In this document: piece after piece, positions 34,239 to 43,899 of the stretch | How the letters are laid out: each line of letters opens with the position of its first letter | Position numbering within the stretch: position 1 is the stretch's first letter | Assembly (NCBI RefSeq): GCF_017352115.1 | Contig: NZ_CP071448.1 | Location: 1,821,001-1,885,000 of the forward strand | Direction: 5' to 3' | DNA length: 64,000 bases | From: Flavobacterium endoglycinae | GTDB lineage: Bacteria > Bacteroidota > Bacteroidia > Flavobacteriales > Flavobacteriaceae | Program-made: the position numbers and the translations under genes | Notes under the pieces: generated by a model | What the model was told of the DNA's origin: nothing | Database searches by the model: none | Seen by the model: only the letters and a program-made list of their open reading frames with translations

Positions 34239-37200
34239 TTAAAATTGTACGTTCGCTCCAAGCATGAAAGTTCTTGCTTGTGGATAAACACCTCTGTCTA
34301 CACCAAATACCTGTCCTCCAATTTCTGGATCATATCCTGTGTATTTTGTAATCGTAAATAAATTCTCACCAGTTAGGTAGAAACGGATTTTATCAGCTCC
34401 AATATTAGAAGAAATATTAACTGGAAGAGTGTAACCTAATTGAACGATTTTTAAACGAGCATAATCACCGCTTTCTAAATAGAAATCAGACATTTTGCTG
34501 AAGTTACCATTACTATCATTGTTAGCAAGTCTTGGGTAATCATTTGAAGTACCTTCTCCTGTCCAACGCCCCAAAGCTTCTGTTTGATAGTTTGCATTCA
34601 AGATATCTAATCTGCGTAATCCTTGGAAGATTTTGCTTCCTGCAGCACCTTGGATGAATGTCATAAAGTCAAATCCTTTGTAATCTAAGTTAAGTGTTAA
34701 ACCGAAAGTATATTTAGGAATACTTGTTCCTAAGAATTGTTTGTCATCATCAGAAATAGATCCGTCGCCATTGTTATCAACCCAACGGAAGTCACCTGGT
34801 TTTGCATTTGGCTGAATTAAACCACCTGATGCATTTCTGTAAGCATTAATCTCTGCTTGGTTTTGGAAGATTCCAGCAGTTTTGTATCCGTAGAATTCAT
34901 TGTATGAATGTCCAACTTGAGTTCTTGTAACAGGTCCCATAGATTGGAATGAAGCATCACCAATAATGAAAGTATTAGAAGCACCAACGTAAGTAATTTC
35001 ATTTTTAAGATAAGCTACGTTTCCGTTAACTCCTACGTTAAAATCACCAAGTTTTTTCTTCCAGCTTAATTCAAATTCGATACCGCTGTTGTTCATATCA
35101 GCAACGTTAGCCCATGGCTGTTCGGCAACCCCAACATATCCTGGAATTACAACTGGTCTTAAGATACCTGTAGTTTTCTTTTTGTAGAAATCTAATGTTA
35201 AATTGAAATCATTGAAAATTCTTGCATCAAGACCAATACTTGCTTGAGAAGTTTCTTCCCATTTCAAATCAGGGTTATCAAGAGTTACGTTAGCATAACC
35301 TGTTGTAATAGCACCTGCATTTCCGAAAGAATAGTTATAACCTCCAGATACTAATGAAATATATCTAAAGTCAGCAACTTGGTCATTACCTACAACTCCG
35401 TAACCTCCTCTAATTTTTAATGAATTTACAGCATTATTTTCTTTCCAGAAACCTTCTTTAGAAACTACCCATCCTAAAGAGAATGATGGGAAAACTCCAA
35501 ATTTATGATTCTCTCCAAAACGAGTAGATCCATCACGACGAATAACTCCAGTTACAAGATATTTCTCCATATAATCGTAGTTTAAACGACCAAATAAAGA
35601 TGTTACTTTATGCTGGATGAAATCATCTGTAGCACTGTTTCTGTCTGCTTGTGGAATATCAAATTTGAACGAAGCATCTTTGTAGCTTGTAATAGGCAAA
35701 CCAAACATTGTAGCTCCAACATATCCACCAATATTATCAACATAAGATCCTTGACCAGCTAAAACACTTAAGTTGTGATCTCCAAATTTGTTAGAATATG
35801 TAATTACGTTTTCAATGTTCCAGTTAAATGATTTATTATTATTTTGATAATAACTGTTTTTAAGAACATTCACGTTTGAACTTAAGAAATATACAGGAGT
35901 AAATCCTTGATCTCCCCAGTAAGAAAGTTTACCTCCTAATGTAGATCTAACTTTTAAGTGTGGAGTAATAATAGCTTCTAAATACGCGTTTCCAACAAAA
36001 TCATCAGACCATCCGTATCTTCCTAATCTTGTCTGGATGTAACCTAATGGGTTTGTCATTTCTTGACCAACAACGCTTGAAATTCCGTAAGGATTTCCGT
36101 TTGCGTCACGAACTACAGGGTTTGTAGAATAAGGTGCAGCATTTGCAACAGCAGGATCTGTAACTACAAGCGGAGTTAATGGATCAAGGTTGATAGCCGA
36201 ACTTAAAGGACCTCCAAACTCACTGTTTGTATTTCCAATTCCAACAGTTTTTTGTCTTGTATATCCAAAAGTTTGTCCGAATGTGAAATATTTAGAAATT
36301 TTATGAGTAGAGTTTAAACGGAAATTCTTTTTTGTGTAATTAGAAATTTCTGTTGCCACGATACCTTCTTGATCTTGAATACCGAAAGAAGCATAGAATG
36401 TAGAAAATTCTCCACCACCACTAATACTTAATTCGTGAGTGTATCTGAAAGCGCTGTCGTTAAAAATAGCATCTTGCCAGTTTGTTCCTTTTCCAAATGC
36501 TGCTGGATTAGAATATAAGATTCCACCTCCGTCAGCAACTGATTTTTCATTCATTATCGTAGCATACTCAGTAGCATTCAATAAATCTAATTTTTTTGCT
36601 GGGGAAGACACACCTGCAAAACCATTATAGTTTACTGTAATTTTACCTGATTTACCTTTTTTAGTTGTTACTAAAATAACCCCTGTCGCAGCACGTGTAC
36701 CGTAGATTGCAGCAGAAGCAGCATCTTTAAGTACCTCGATAGATTCGATATCTGACTGATTTAAAAAACCAATTCCACCAGCATCAACAACGTTACCGTC
36801 AACAACCCAAAGAGGGTTATTTCCACCATCACCAAAAGTGGTGATACCACGTACACGAATTGTAGATCCAGAACCTGGCTGACCTGAACTTGAAGCGATT
36901 GTTACACCGGCAACACGACCTTGTAACGCTTGTTCAACTCTTCCGTTTGGCACTTTCTCTAAGTCCGCAGCCTTAACGCTTGAAATTGCACCTGTAACAA
37001 CTGCTTTCTTTTGAGTTCCGTATCCTACTACTACAACTTCATTTAATGACTGAGATTCAGGCTTTAATTGGATAGCAATTTTTGTTCTTCCATTTACAGC
37101 TTCATTTACTGTAGCATAACCTATAAAAGTAACAGTCAGTGTTCCATTAGAAGGTACTTGAATTTGAAACTTACCATCAAAATCAGACGCAGTCGATTTA

Positions 37201-37349
37201 GTAGTACCTTTTAATAAAACTGTTGCACCTGGAACAGGCATCCCACTTTCATCATTTATAACCCCGTTTACTGTGACATCCTGAGCCACTGCTATAACCG
37301 AGAATAACAAAGATGAAATACAAAAAACAAGTAATTTTGTTAATTTCAT
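34239..37349 (-). CDS. SusC/RagA TonB-linked outer membrane transporter
   Basis: The 1036-residue protein has a signal peptide (cleaved after about residue 22, VIAVAQ), a carboxypeptidase-like regulatory domain (about 25-95), then the plug domain (SLNEVVVVGYGTQKK, with RVRGITTFG and SIEVLKDAASAAIYG) and a 22-strand barrel ending in Phe. It imports oligosaccharides with SusD. It is first in the minus-strand locus and divergent from the regulator gene. Confidence 0.95.
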   Translation of the reverse strand: MKLTKLLVFCISSLLFSVIAVAQDVTVNGVINDESGMPVPGATVLLKGTTKSTASDFDGKFQIQVPSNGTLTVTFIGYATVNEAVNGRTKIAIQLKPESQSLNEVVVVGYGTQKKAVVTGAISSVKAADLEKVPNGRVEQALQGRVAGVTIASSSGQPGSGSTIRVRGITTFGDGGNNPLWVVDGNVVDAGGIGFLNQSDIESIEVLKDAASAAIYGTRAATGVILVTTKKGKSGKITVNYNGFAGVSSPAKKLDLLNATEYATIMNEKSVADGGGILYSNPAAFGKGTNWQDAIFNDSAFRYTHELSISGGGEFSTFYASFGIQDQEGIVATEISNYTKKNFRLNSTHKISKYFTFGQTFGYTRQKTVGIGNTNSEFGGPLSSAINLDPLTPLVVTDPAVANAAPYSTNPVVRDANGNPYGISSVVGQEMTNPLGYIQTRLGRYGWSDDFVGNAYLEAIITPHLKVRSTLGGKLSYWGDQGFTPVYFLSSNVNVLKNSYYQNNNKSFNWNIENVITYSNKFGDHNLSVLAGQGSYVDNIGGYVGATMFGLPITSYKDASFKFDIPQADRNSATDDFIQHKVTSLFGRLNYDYMEKYLVTGVIRRDGSTRFGENHKFGVFPSFSLGWVVSKEGFWKENNAVNSLKIRGGYGVVGNDQVADFRYISLVSGGYNYSFGNAGAITTGYANVTLDNPDLKWEETSQASIGLDARIFNDFNLTLDFYKKKTTGILRPVVIPGYVGVAEQPWANVADMNNSGIEFELSWKKKLGDFNVGVNGNVAYLKNEITYVGASNTFIIGDASFQSMGPVTRTQVGHSYNEFYGYKTAGIFQNQAEINAYRNASGGLIQPNAKPGDFRWVDNNGDGSISDDDKQFLGTSIPKYTFGLTLNLDYKGFDFMTFIQGAAGSKIFQGLRRLDILNANYQTEALGRWTGEGTSNDYPRLANNDSNGNFSKMSDFYLESGDYARLKIVQLGYTLPVNISSNIGADKIRFYLTGENLFTITKYTGYDPEIGGQVFGVDRGVYPQARTFMLGANVQF

Positions 37350-37694
37350 TTTTCTAAAAATTTTGGTTAATTAATTAGTAATTTGATGCAATAATAATCT
37401 AAAATTTTTACTATCAACATTTAAATTTCACTACAAAAACACATCAAATGAAAATTTATTACATTACAAAAACACATCATTTTTTTTATAAATTATTAAT
37501 TTTCAATAATTTAAAAACAAAAAATAAGATGTTATGAAAATGTTAATTGTAAAAATAAACACTACAATAATATAAGATTCATTATTTTTATAAACGAAAT
37601 GTGTTTCTACAACGTGATAGTACTAGAAATAATTTTACAAACACTTAAAAATAAGCACTTTAACCATACAAAAACAAAATAAATCGAATAATTA
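37350..37694. promoter_or_regulatory. Intergenic control region of the glucan locus
   Basis: This 345-bp AT-rich region between divergent susC and the regulator has no gene. It contains a perfect 15-bp direct repeat, TACAAAAACACATCA, at 37432-37446 and 37465-37479 (33 bp apart), 83 bp and more upstream of susC. I see no clear TAnnTTTG promoter box for susC, which would fit a promoter that needs an activator. Confidence 0.6.
37432..37479. repeat. 15-bp direct repeats, candidate activator sites
   Basis: Two identical copies of TACAAAAACACATCA start 33 bp apart, about three helical turns. They lie upstream of susC and are placed well for binding of an activator dimer, probably the LuxR-type regulator encoded next to them (inference). 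Confidence 0.6.
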
Positions 37695-40565
37695 ATGAAA
37701 TTAACAATATCATATTTTTATATTACTTTTTTTACATTATTCACAATTTCTTTTTTTGCACAAGTAAAAAACATCGGACTTCCAGATGTAAGAAATTACA
37801 AGCGTAACGAATATAAAGGAGGAACTCAAAACTGGAGTATAGGACAGGACAAAAACGGAAATCTATATTTTGCCAACAATAATGGGCTTTTGCAGTTTGA
37901 TGGGGCATCTTGGCGAAAATATACACTGCCTAATTTAACCTCTGTAAGATGTTTAAAAATTGATAACTCCGGAAAAATCTTCGTAGGCGGATATAATGAA
38001 TTTGGATACTTCCAACCTAATACTAAAGGAAAACTTCAGTACACCTCACTTGCCAAAAAAGTTGATAAAAATAAAATCAAAATAATTGACTTTATCTGGA
38101 AGATACACACTATTGACAACCAGACTATTTTTCAATCATTTGCAAGGGCTTATATTTTTAAAGACAACAAACTTTCTATATTAAAAGCACCAAGACGTTT
38201 TCAATTCTCATTCGTTGTAAATAACAAATTATATTTTCAGGATGAAGAGCAGGGAGTTTTAGAATACAGAAACGGAAAGCTTTTCGCTTTACCAAATACT
38301 AAGAGCTTAAATAATACCGAGATATGGGCCATGCATTCTATTGGCAAAGACAAAACTTTAATTGTAACACTCGAAAAGGGACTTTTTATATACGAGAACC
38401 ATACCCTTACTCCTTGGAATACTGAAGCCAATAACTTCATCAAAAAAAATAATTCATTAGGAGGCGTAATAATCAACAACAAATTCATTGTTTTAAATTC
38501 GGTTTTGGATGGAATTATCATCTGCGATTATAACGGAAAAATCATTCAGCACATAAATAGAAAGAAAGGATTACAGAACAATACTGTTTTAACTTCATTT
38601 ATTGACAATAAAAACAATTTATGGCTTGGACTTGATAACGGTATCGCATACGTTAATCAAAGCTCTCCATTTACTTATTTTGGATTTAGTTATGATATTA
38701 GTACCGTATATGCTTCTGTTATTTATCAGGGAAATTTATATGTTGCAACCAACCAAGGTGTTTTTTATCATTCATGGGAAAACAATTTCAAACAAGATGT
38801 TTTTAAGCTTGTAGAAGGAACAACCGCACAGTCATGGAATGTACAAGTAATAGATAATGAACTAATTTGTGCTAATAACAGAGGAGCACTTTCTATAAAA
38901 GGAGGAAAAGTAACTCATGTAATCGACTCTAAGGGATATTTCGGATTCAAAAAAATACCAAGTCACCCAGGATTTTTTATAGGTTCTAATTATGATGGTT
39001 TTGCCATTTTTGAAAAAACTGGCAGTGGTTTGGTGTACAAAAATCAAATTGCTGGATTTGATAAATCATCTAACAGTTTTGAACTTGACAATTCATATTT
39101 ATGGCTTAAAAAAGACGAATCTATTTACCGTATGACTTTAAGTGAAGATTTGTCAAGATTTTCAAGTATTAAAAAAATAGATAGACTAACACCTTTCTAT
39201 AAAAATATAGGAAGCCTTCAAAAAATTGACGGAAAAATCTATTTTCAGACTCATAATCATTTCTACAAATATTCAATAGAACAGGAATTGTTTTATGAAG
39301 ACAAACACTTAAGCAGTTTATTCAAAAATATTCCCGTTATAAATGCACTAAGCGAAGACAGCCAGTCTAATTTATGGTATGCATTTGATGAATCTTTAGG
39401 TGTTTTAATGAAAGACAAAAATGGCTACAAAAATATTGTTTCCCCTTTTTCAAATCTTACAGGAAACCTTGTAAGCAATTATTTATCTGTAAATACTATT
39501 GACGCGAACAATATTTTTATTGGCTTAACAGACGGTCTTGCCCATTATGATGCTGAACTTTTAAATAATTTTGGAAGTAAACCGAAAGCTTTTATTCGAA
39601 GTTTTTCTTTTCCAGGTGATACTATAACATTAGGAAATAATCAAAACAAAATTGAGAATATCAGAATTCCTTATTCTTCTAACCATGTCCGTTTTACATT
39701 TTCTTCACCCACATATGAAAACCTCGAAAATGTACAGTTTTCGTATCAATTAGAACCTTTTGATGAAAAATGGAGCAATTGGTCCACCATTTCAATAAAA
39801 GAGTACACAAATCTTCGCGAAGGCGATTATATCATGAAAGTTAAGGTAAGAAACAGTTATGGTGTGCAGTCTGATGCTTCGACAATATCATTTACAATTT
39901 CTCCGCCATGGTACAGACATTTTTTGGCATATATGCTTTATTTTATTCTTTTAATCATAGCGGTTTATGGAATTTCCAATAGAATTAAAATGAAAATTAG
40001 AAAGAATAAGTATTACGAAACTATTGAACAAAGAAGACTTTATCTGGAAAAGGAATCAAAAATTAGACAAGAACAATACGATCTTGAAAAAGAGATTGAA
40101 AAATTGAAAAATGATAAGCTGCAGATTAAAATTTTAGCAAAAGACAAAGAGTTGGTAAATAATTCTCTGCAAGTCGTTAAGAAAAATAAGATTCTTAATG
40201 GAATCATTCATAAACTTAAAGAAATCGACATTGAAGCTCTTGATGATTCGACAAAATTCCAAGTAAGCAAACTTAATAAAAGCATTGTAAAGGAAGTAAA
40301 CACCGACAAAAGCTGGAAAGACTTAGAAAAACACATTAAAAACGTGCATTTTGAGTTCCTAAAGCGTTTAAAAGAAAAATACCCAACAATATCTCCTCGA
40401 GAACTTGATTTATCAACTTATCTATTAATGAACATGTCAACTAAAGAAATTGCTGAAATCATGAATATTTCAACCGGTGGTGTTGAGTTGGCACGTTACC
40501 GTTTGAGAAAGAAACTTGGATTAAACAAAAAAGAAAATTTAATCGGATTCTTGATGAGTATTTAA
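37695..40565 (+). CDS. Membrane-spanning propeller/Y_Y_Y regulator with LuxR-type HTH
   Basis: The 956-residue protein has a signal peptide (residues 1-22, ISFFAQ), two-component-regulator propeller repeats (about 25-620, for example NLWLGLDNGIAYVNQ), a Y_Y_Y domain (about 655-738) and one transmembrane helix (about 742-762). A coiled coil (about 770-840) and a LuxR/GerE-type helix-turn-helix (about 893-955, with SPRELDLSTYLLMNMSTKEI) follow. There is no histidine kinase or receiver domain. It should sense an oligosaccharide in the periplasm and directly control transcription from the membrane. Its divergence from susC suggests it regulates the glucan locus. Confidence 0.85.
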   Translation: MKLTISYFYITFFTLFTISFFAQVKNIGLPDVRNYKRNEYKGGTQNWSIGQDKNGNLYFANNNGLLQFDGASWRKYTLPNLTSVRCLKIDNSGKIFVGGYNEFGYFQPNTKGKLQYTSLAKKVDKNKIKIIDFIWKIHTIDNQTIFQSFARAYIFKDNKLSILKAPRRFQFSFVVNNKLYFQDEEQGVLEYRNGKLFALPNTKSLNNTEIWAMHSIGKDKTLIVTLEKGLFIYENHTLTPWNTEANNFIKKNNSLGGVIINNKFIVLNSVLDGIIICDYNGKIIQHINRKKGLQNNTVLTSFIDNKNNLWLGLDNGIAYVNQSSPFTYFGFSYDISTVYASVIYQGNLYVATNQGVFYHSWENNFKQDVFKLVEGTTAQSWNVQVIDNELICANNRGALSIKGGKVTHVIDSKGYFGFKKIPSHPGFFIGSNYDGFAIFEKTGSGLVYKNQIAGFDKSSNSFELDNSYLWLKKDESIYRMTLSEDLSRFSSIKKIDRLTPFYKNIGSLQKIDGKIYFQTHNHFYKYSIEQELFYEDKHLSSLFKNIPVINALSEDSQSNLWYAFDESLGVLMKDKNGYKNIVSPFSNLTGNLVSNYLSVNTIDANNIFIGLTDGLAHYDAELLNNFGSKPKAFIRSFSFPGDTITLGNNQNKIENIRIPYSSNHVRFTFSSPTYENLENVQFSYQLEPFDEKWSNWSTISIKEYTNLREGDYIMKVKVRNSYGVQSDASTISFTISPPWYRHFLAYMLYFILLIIAVYGISNRIKMKIRKNKYYETIEQRRLYLEKESKIRQEQYDLEKEIEKLKNDKLQIKILAKDKELVNNSLQVVKKNKILNGIIHKLKEIDIEALDDSTKFQVSKLNKSIVKEVNTDKSWKDLEKHIKNVHFEFLKRLKEKYPTISPRELDLSTYLLMNMSTKEIAEIMNISTGGVELARYRLRKKLGLNKKENLIGFLMSI

Positions 40566-40567
40566 AA

Positions 40568-40597
40568 ACAAAAAGCCATTCGTTTGAATGGCTTTTT
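40568..40597. terminator. Bidirectional terminator
   Basis: AAAAAGCCATTC pairs with GAATGGCTTTTT over a GTTT loop, with A and T tracts on both sides. It ends the regulator gene and, on the other strand, murF. Confidence 0.85.
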
Positions 40598-40598
40598 A

Positions 40599-41885
40599 TT
40601 ATGAAATGTATTCTAAAGTTCGTTCCAAAGCCATTCCTCTGGAACCTTTAATCAGAATTGTATTTTCGTTGAAATGAATTGTTTTTAAGAACGCTGCAAA
40701 TGCATCAAATGTTTCAAAAAACTTTATATTTTCTCCAGATACTTGATTCTCATAAAAAGATTTTCCAATTAAATAACATACCGATTTATCTTGTCCTTTT
40801 AAAGAATCCACAATTGCCTTATGCTCTGCATGACTTTCTTCCCCAAGCTCAAACATATCCCCCAGAATCATGATTTTATTTTGATTTTCTAATTGCAAAA
40901 AGTTGGTAATCGCAACCGCCATACTGCTTGGATTTGCATTGTATGCATCTAAAATAATTTCATTAGAACCTTTTTTCAATAATTGAGATCGGTTATTGGC
41001 TGGAATATAGTTTTCAATAGCGCTTTTTATAGCCGTATCTTCCACCTTAAAGTATTTTCCTATCGCAACAGCAGCATTTATATTATTAGCGTTATAAAGC
41101 CCTATTAAATGAGATTCAACTACAAAATTATTGTAGTTTATCTTCACAAAAGGATTCGCTTCAATACTTTTTATATTCAAATCTGCATTTTCTTTATTAA
41201 TTCCAAAAGTGAAGGATTGTATCCCGGCTGATTTTTCAATCTGAATTGGATCTTCAAGATTTACAAAAACAGTTTTACCATTTTTTGACAAATACTGATA
41301 CATTTCACTCTTTCCTTGGATTACTCCTTCAACTCCGCCGAAACCTTCTAAGTGCGCTTTTCCAAAATTGGTAATATAACCATAATCCGGCTGCGCAATT
41401 TCACATAAAAATTCTATTTCTTTTTTATGATTAGCTCCCATTTCAACAATACCAATTTCTGTTTCACTGTTAAACGAAAGTAATGTAAGCGGCACGCCAA
41501 TATGGTTATTTAAATTTCCTATTGTCGCTTTAGTTTTAAACTTTTGAGATAAAACTACATTTATGAGTTCTTTGGTTGTTGTTTTTCCGTTACTACCTGT
41601 TAAAGCTACAATTGGAAGTTTTAAATAAGCACGGTGAAACTTAGCTAGTTCCTGAAGGGTTTCTAAGCTGTTTTCAACTACAATAGTTCTTTCGTCTATC
41701 CAATATGATTTATTGTCAATAATAACATATAACGCACCCAAATCAAGTGCCTGATGAGCAAAAGTATTGGCATCAAAATTTTCGCCTTTTATAGCAAAAA
41801 ACATAGAATCCTTTTCAATTTTACGAGTATCGATTGAAAGTGATGTACATTGTAAGAACAACTTATGAATTTCCTGAATATTCAT
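40599..41885 (-). CDS. murF: UDP-N-acetylmuramoyl-tripeptide--D-Ala-D-Ala ligase
   Basis: The 428-residue protein has the Mur ligase N-terminal domain (SIDTRKIEKDSMFFAIKGEN), the ATP-binding motif LTGSNGKTTTKE (about residue 105), the central-domain segment EMGANHKKEIEFL, and a C-terminal domain with DAYNANPSSM and LGDMFELGEES. It adds D-Ala-D-Ala to the cell-wall precursor in the cytoplasm. It lies downstream of gldJ but is separated from it by a terminator-like hairpin. Confidence 0.93.
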   Translation of the reverse strand: MNIQEIHKLFLQCTSLSIDTRKIEKDSMFFAIKGENFDANTFAHQALDLGALYVIIDNKSYWIDERTIVVENSLETLQELAKFHRAYLKLPIVALTGSNGKTTTKELINVVLSQKFKTKATIGNLNNHIGVPLTLLSFNSETEIGIVEMGANHKKEIEFLCEIAQPDYGYITNFGKAHLEGFGGVEGVIQGKSEMYQYLSKNGKTVFVNLEDPIQIEKSAGIQSFTFGINKENADLNIKSIEANPFVKINYNNFVVESHLIGLYNANNINAAVAIGKYFKVEDTAIKSAIENYIPANNRSQLLKKGSNEIILDAYNANPSSMAVAITNFLQLENQNKIMILGDMFELGEESHAEHKAIVDSLKGQDKSVCYLIGKSFYENQVSGENIKFFETFDAFAAFLKTIHFNENTILIKGSRGMALERTLEYIS

Positions 41886-41926
41886 TTAATAAATTTTTAT
41901 AGACCATAAAAATAGAAAAAAGCAAT

Positions 41927-41983
41927 AAAAAAATTCCAAATTCCGAACTGAAATTATACAGTTTTGGAATTTGGAATTTTTTA
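41927..41983 (-). terminator. Terminator after gldJ
   Basis: ATTCCAAATTCC (41933-41944) pairs with GGAATTTGGAAT (41966-41977); on the minus strand the stem is followed by a T run. It lies between gldJ and murF. Confidence 0.75.
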
Positions 41984-42000
41984 AATGAAATTTCTAAATC

Positions 42001-43692
42001 TTAATTTCTTGGTGATTTCTTTCTTTCAGTTTTAGCACCTACTCTAGACATTGCACATCTGAAACCAATGTAATCAGTTGCCATATCTTGAGGAAAGTAT
42101 CTTCTTTGAGCTGGATCTAACCAGTAAGCTCTATCTCTCCAAGAACCTCCTTTGTAAACTCTTACTTTATCATCGATTAAAGTAGTACGTTTACTAGAGT
42201 TATCATATTTTCTAATCATCTTACCTAAACTGTCAGTTGTAACATTGTGTTTAGGAGAGTTGTACATTGTTTGATCTGCTTTTGGACCTGATTCAGAATC
42301 ACCAAAGTCAAAATATCTTGAAGATTGTTTATCACCATCTCTGTAGTTGATATTATCACTAGTGCTGAAGTTTTGTCTCAAATACGTTTCTTGCTCGTCA
42401 ACCGGAACCTGAGCAATTTCTCCTGGAAGGTTTCTTGCAATAACTTTACCGTTACTTAAAGTATCGTATTTGATATTTGATGTTGTAACGATTTCAACTT
42501 TACCGTCTTTACCAATTTTATTTTTAGCATATTGATTTCCTCTGAAATAGTTGAAATCATTTGCTTCATTATCGATAACTGGTCTGTAAACGTCAGCAAC
42601 CCATTCTGCAACGTTACCTGCCATATCATATAATCCGAAATCATTTGGAGCATAGCTTTTCACAGCATTTGTAATATCGGCACCATCATCAGACCATCCC
42701 GCAATTCCACCGTAATCTCCATTTCCTTGTTTAAAGTTAGCCAATTGATCACCTCTGTTTTTACGTTTAGCTGAACGAGTATAATCTCCAGACCAAGGAT
42801 ATTTCTTTTGTCCTTTATAAATGTTGTATTCTCTTTGTCCAACATCAGCAGCAGCTGCATATTCCCATTCTGCTTCAGTAGGAAGTCTGTACTCTGGTAA
42901 AATAACACCAGAAGAACGCTGTGCATAAACATTTTGAGCTTCAGGAACTACACCATCTTTTCCAGCTTTTGGTTTTCTTCCACCTGGATTTTTCTTTAAT
43001 ACAATCTCTTCGCTTCCACCACGTGATGTACTTGGAGACATTAAATATGCTTCAGTGTTAAATGCATTTTCAGCATTCACATCATTTGTTTTAGCACCTT
43101 TTTGTAAATATCCGTTTTTCTCTAAAACAGCCTCGTTTACACGGTCTGTTCTCCATTTACTAAATTCAACAGCCTGAATCCAGTTAACACCAACTACTGG
43201 ATAGTTAGCATAAGAAGGATGTCTTAAATAGTTGTTAGTCATCGTTTCATTATACCCTAAACGATTTCTCCACACTAATGTATCAGGAGATGCTCCTTCG
43301 TAAATATTCTTGTAATTTTCTTCTGTTGGTGGAAAAACTTTCTTTAACCACTCTAGGTATTCTAAGTACATACCGTTCGTAACTTCAGTTTCATCCATGT
43401 AAAATGACTGAACGTGTTGTTGAGTTGGTGTGTTATTCCAATCATGCATAACATCATCCTGTACTTTACCCATCGTAAACGTACCTCCTTCAACAAAAAC
43501 TAATCCAGGACCAGCCTGTTGTTTCTTTCCTGCATTTCTAGCAGCTGTTCCATTCTGACTGTCTACATCCCAGCCAGTTGCTCTAGAAGCGTGAGAGGAA
43601 CTCGATTTTTTGCTACAACTAGCCGTGCCCAACATCAATACCATTGACATCATTAATTGCAAGACTACAATTTTGTTTACTTTCATACTCAT
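42001..43692 (-). CDS. gldJ: Gliding motility lipoprotein GldJ
   Basis: The 563-residue protein has a lipoprotein signal ending at Cys26 (GTASC) and a formylglycine-generating-enzyme-like (FGE-sulfatase) fold: FVEGGTFTMGKVQDD, the DETEVTNGMYLEYL segment, RLPTEAEWEYAA and the final IGFRCAMSR. GldJ is an outer-membrane lipoprotein needed for gliding and for stability of the type IX secretion machinery. Length, fold and the neighbouring porU and porV agree with the F. johnsoniae gene. Confidence 0.93.
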   Translation of the reverse strand: MSMKVNKIVVLQLMMSMVLMLGTASCSKKSSSSHASRATGWDVDSQNGTAARNAGKKQQAGPGLVFVEGGTFTMGKVQDDVMHDWNNTPTQQHVQSFYMDETEVTNGMYLEYLEWLKKVFPPTEENYKNIYEGASPDTLVWRNRLGYNETMTNNYLRHPSYANYPVVGVNWIQAVEFSKWRTDRVNEAVLEKNGYLQKGAKTNDVNAENAFNTEAYLMSPSTSRGGSEEIVLKKNPGGRKPKAGKDGVVPEAQNVYAQRSSGVILPEYRLPTEAEWEYAAAADVGQREYNIYKGQKKYPWSGDYTRSAKRKNRGDQLANFKQGNGDYGGIAGWSDDGADITNAVKSYAPNDFGLYDMAGNVAEWVADVYRPVIDNEANDFNYFRGNQYAKNKIGKDGKVEIVTTSNIKYDTLSNGKVIARNLPGEIAQVPVDEQETYLRQNFSTSDNINYRDGDKQSSRYFDFGDSESGPKADQTMYNSPKHNVTTDSLGKMIRKYDNSSKRTTLIDDKVRVYKGGSWRDRAYWLDPAQRRYFPQDMATDYIGFRCAMSRVGAKTERKKSPRN

Positions 43693-43716
43693 TCTTAGGT
43701 GATAAATTTAGGTGCT

Positions 43717-43746
43717 GCAATATAATAATTAACATTTAATTAGCAA
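43717..43746 (-). promoter_or_regulatory. Promoter of gldJ
   Basis: On the minus strand a TTG (43746-43744) is followed after exactly 19 bp by TATATTGC (43724-43717), a close variant of the TAnnTTTG consensus. The box lies 25 bp before the gldJ start. Confidence 0.55.
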
Positions 43747-43899
43747 CATCTGTTCTCATAATTTTATTTAGCTGTTTTTTACCAGAAAATAACCTATAGT
43801 TACGAACGCAAAAATATACTTTTTATTATTTACTGTAACATGAAATACTATATTTTTACTTACTAATTATTTTTTAATTAAATTTCGATTTTTCAACCC

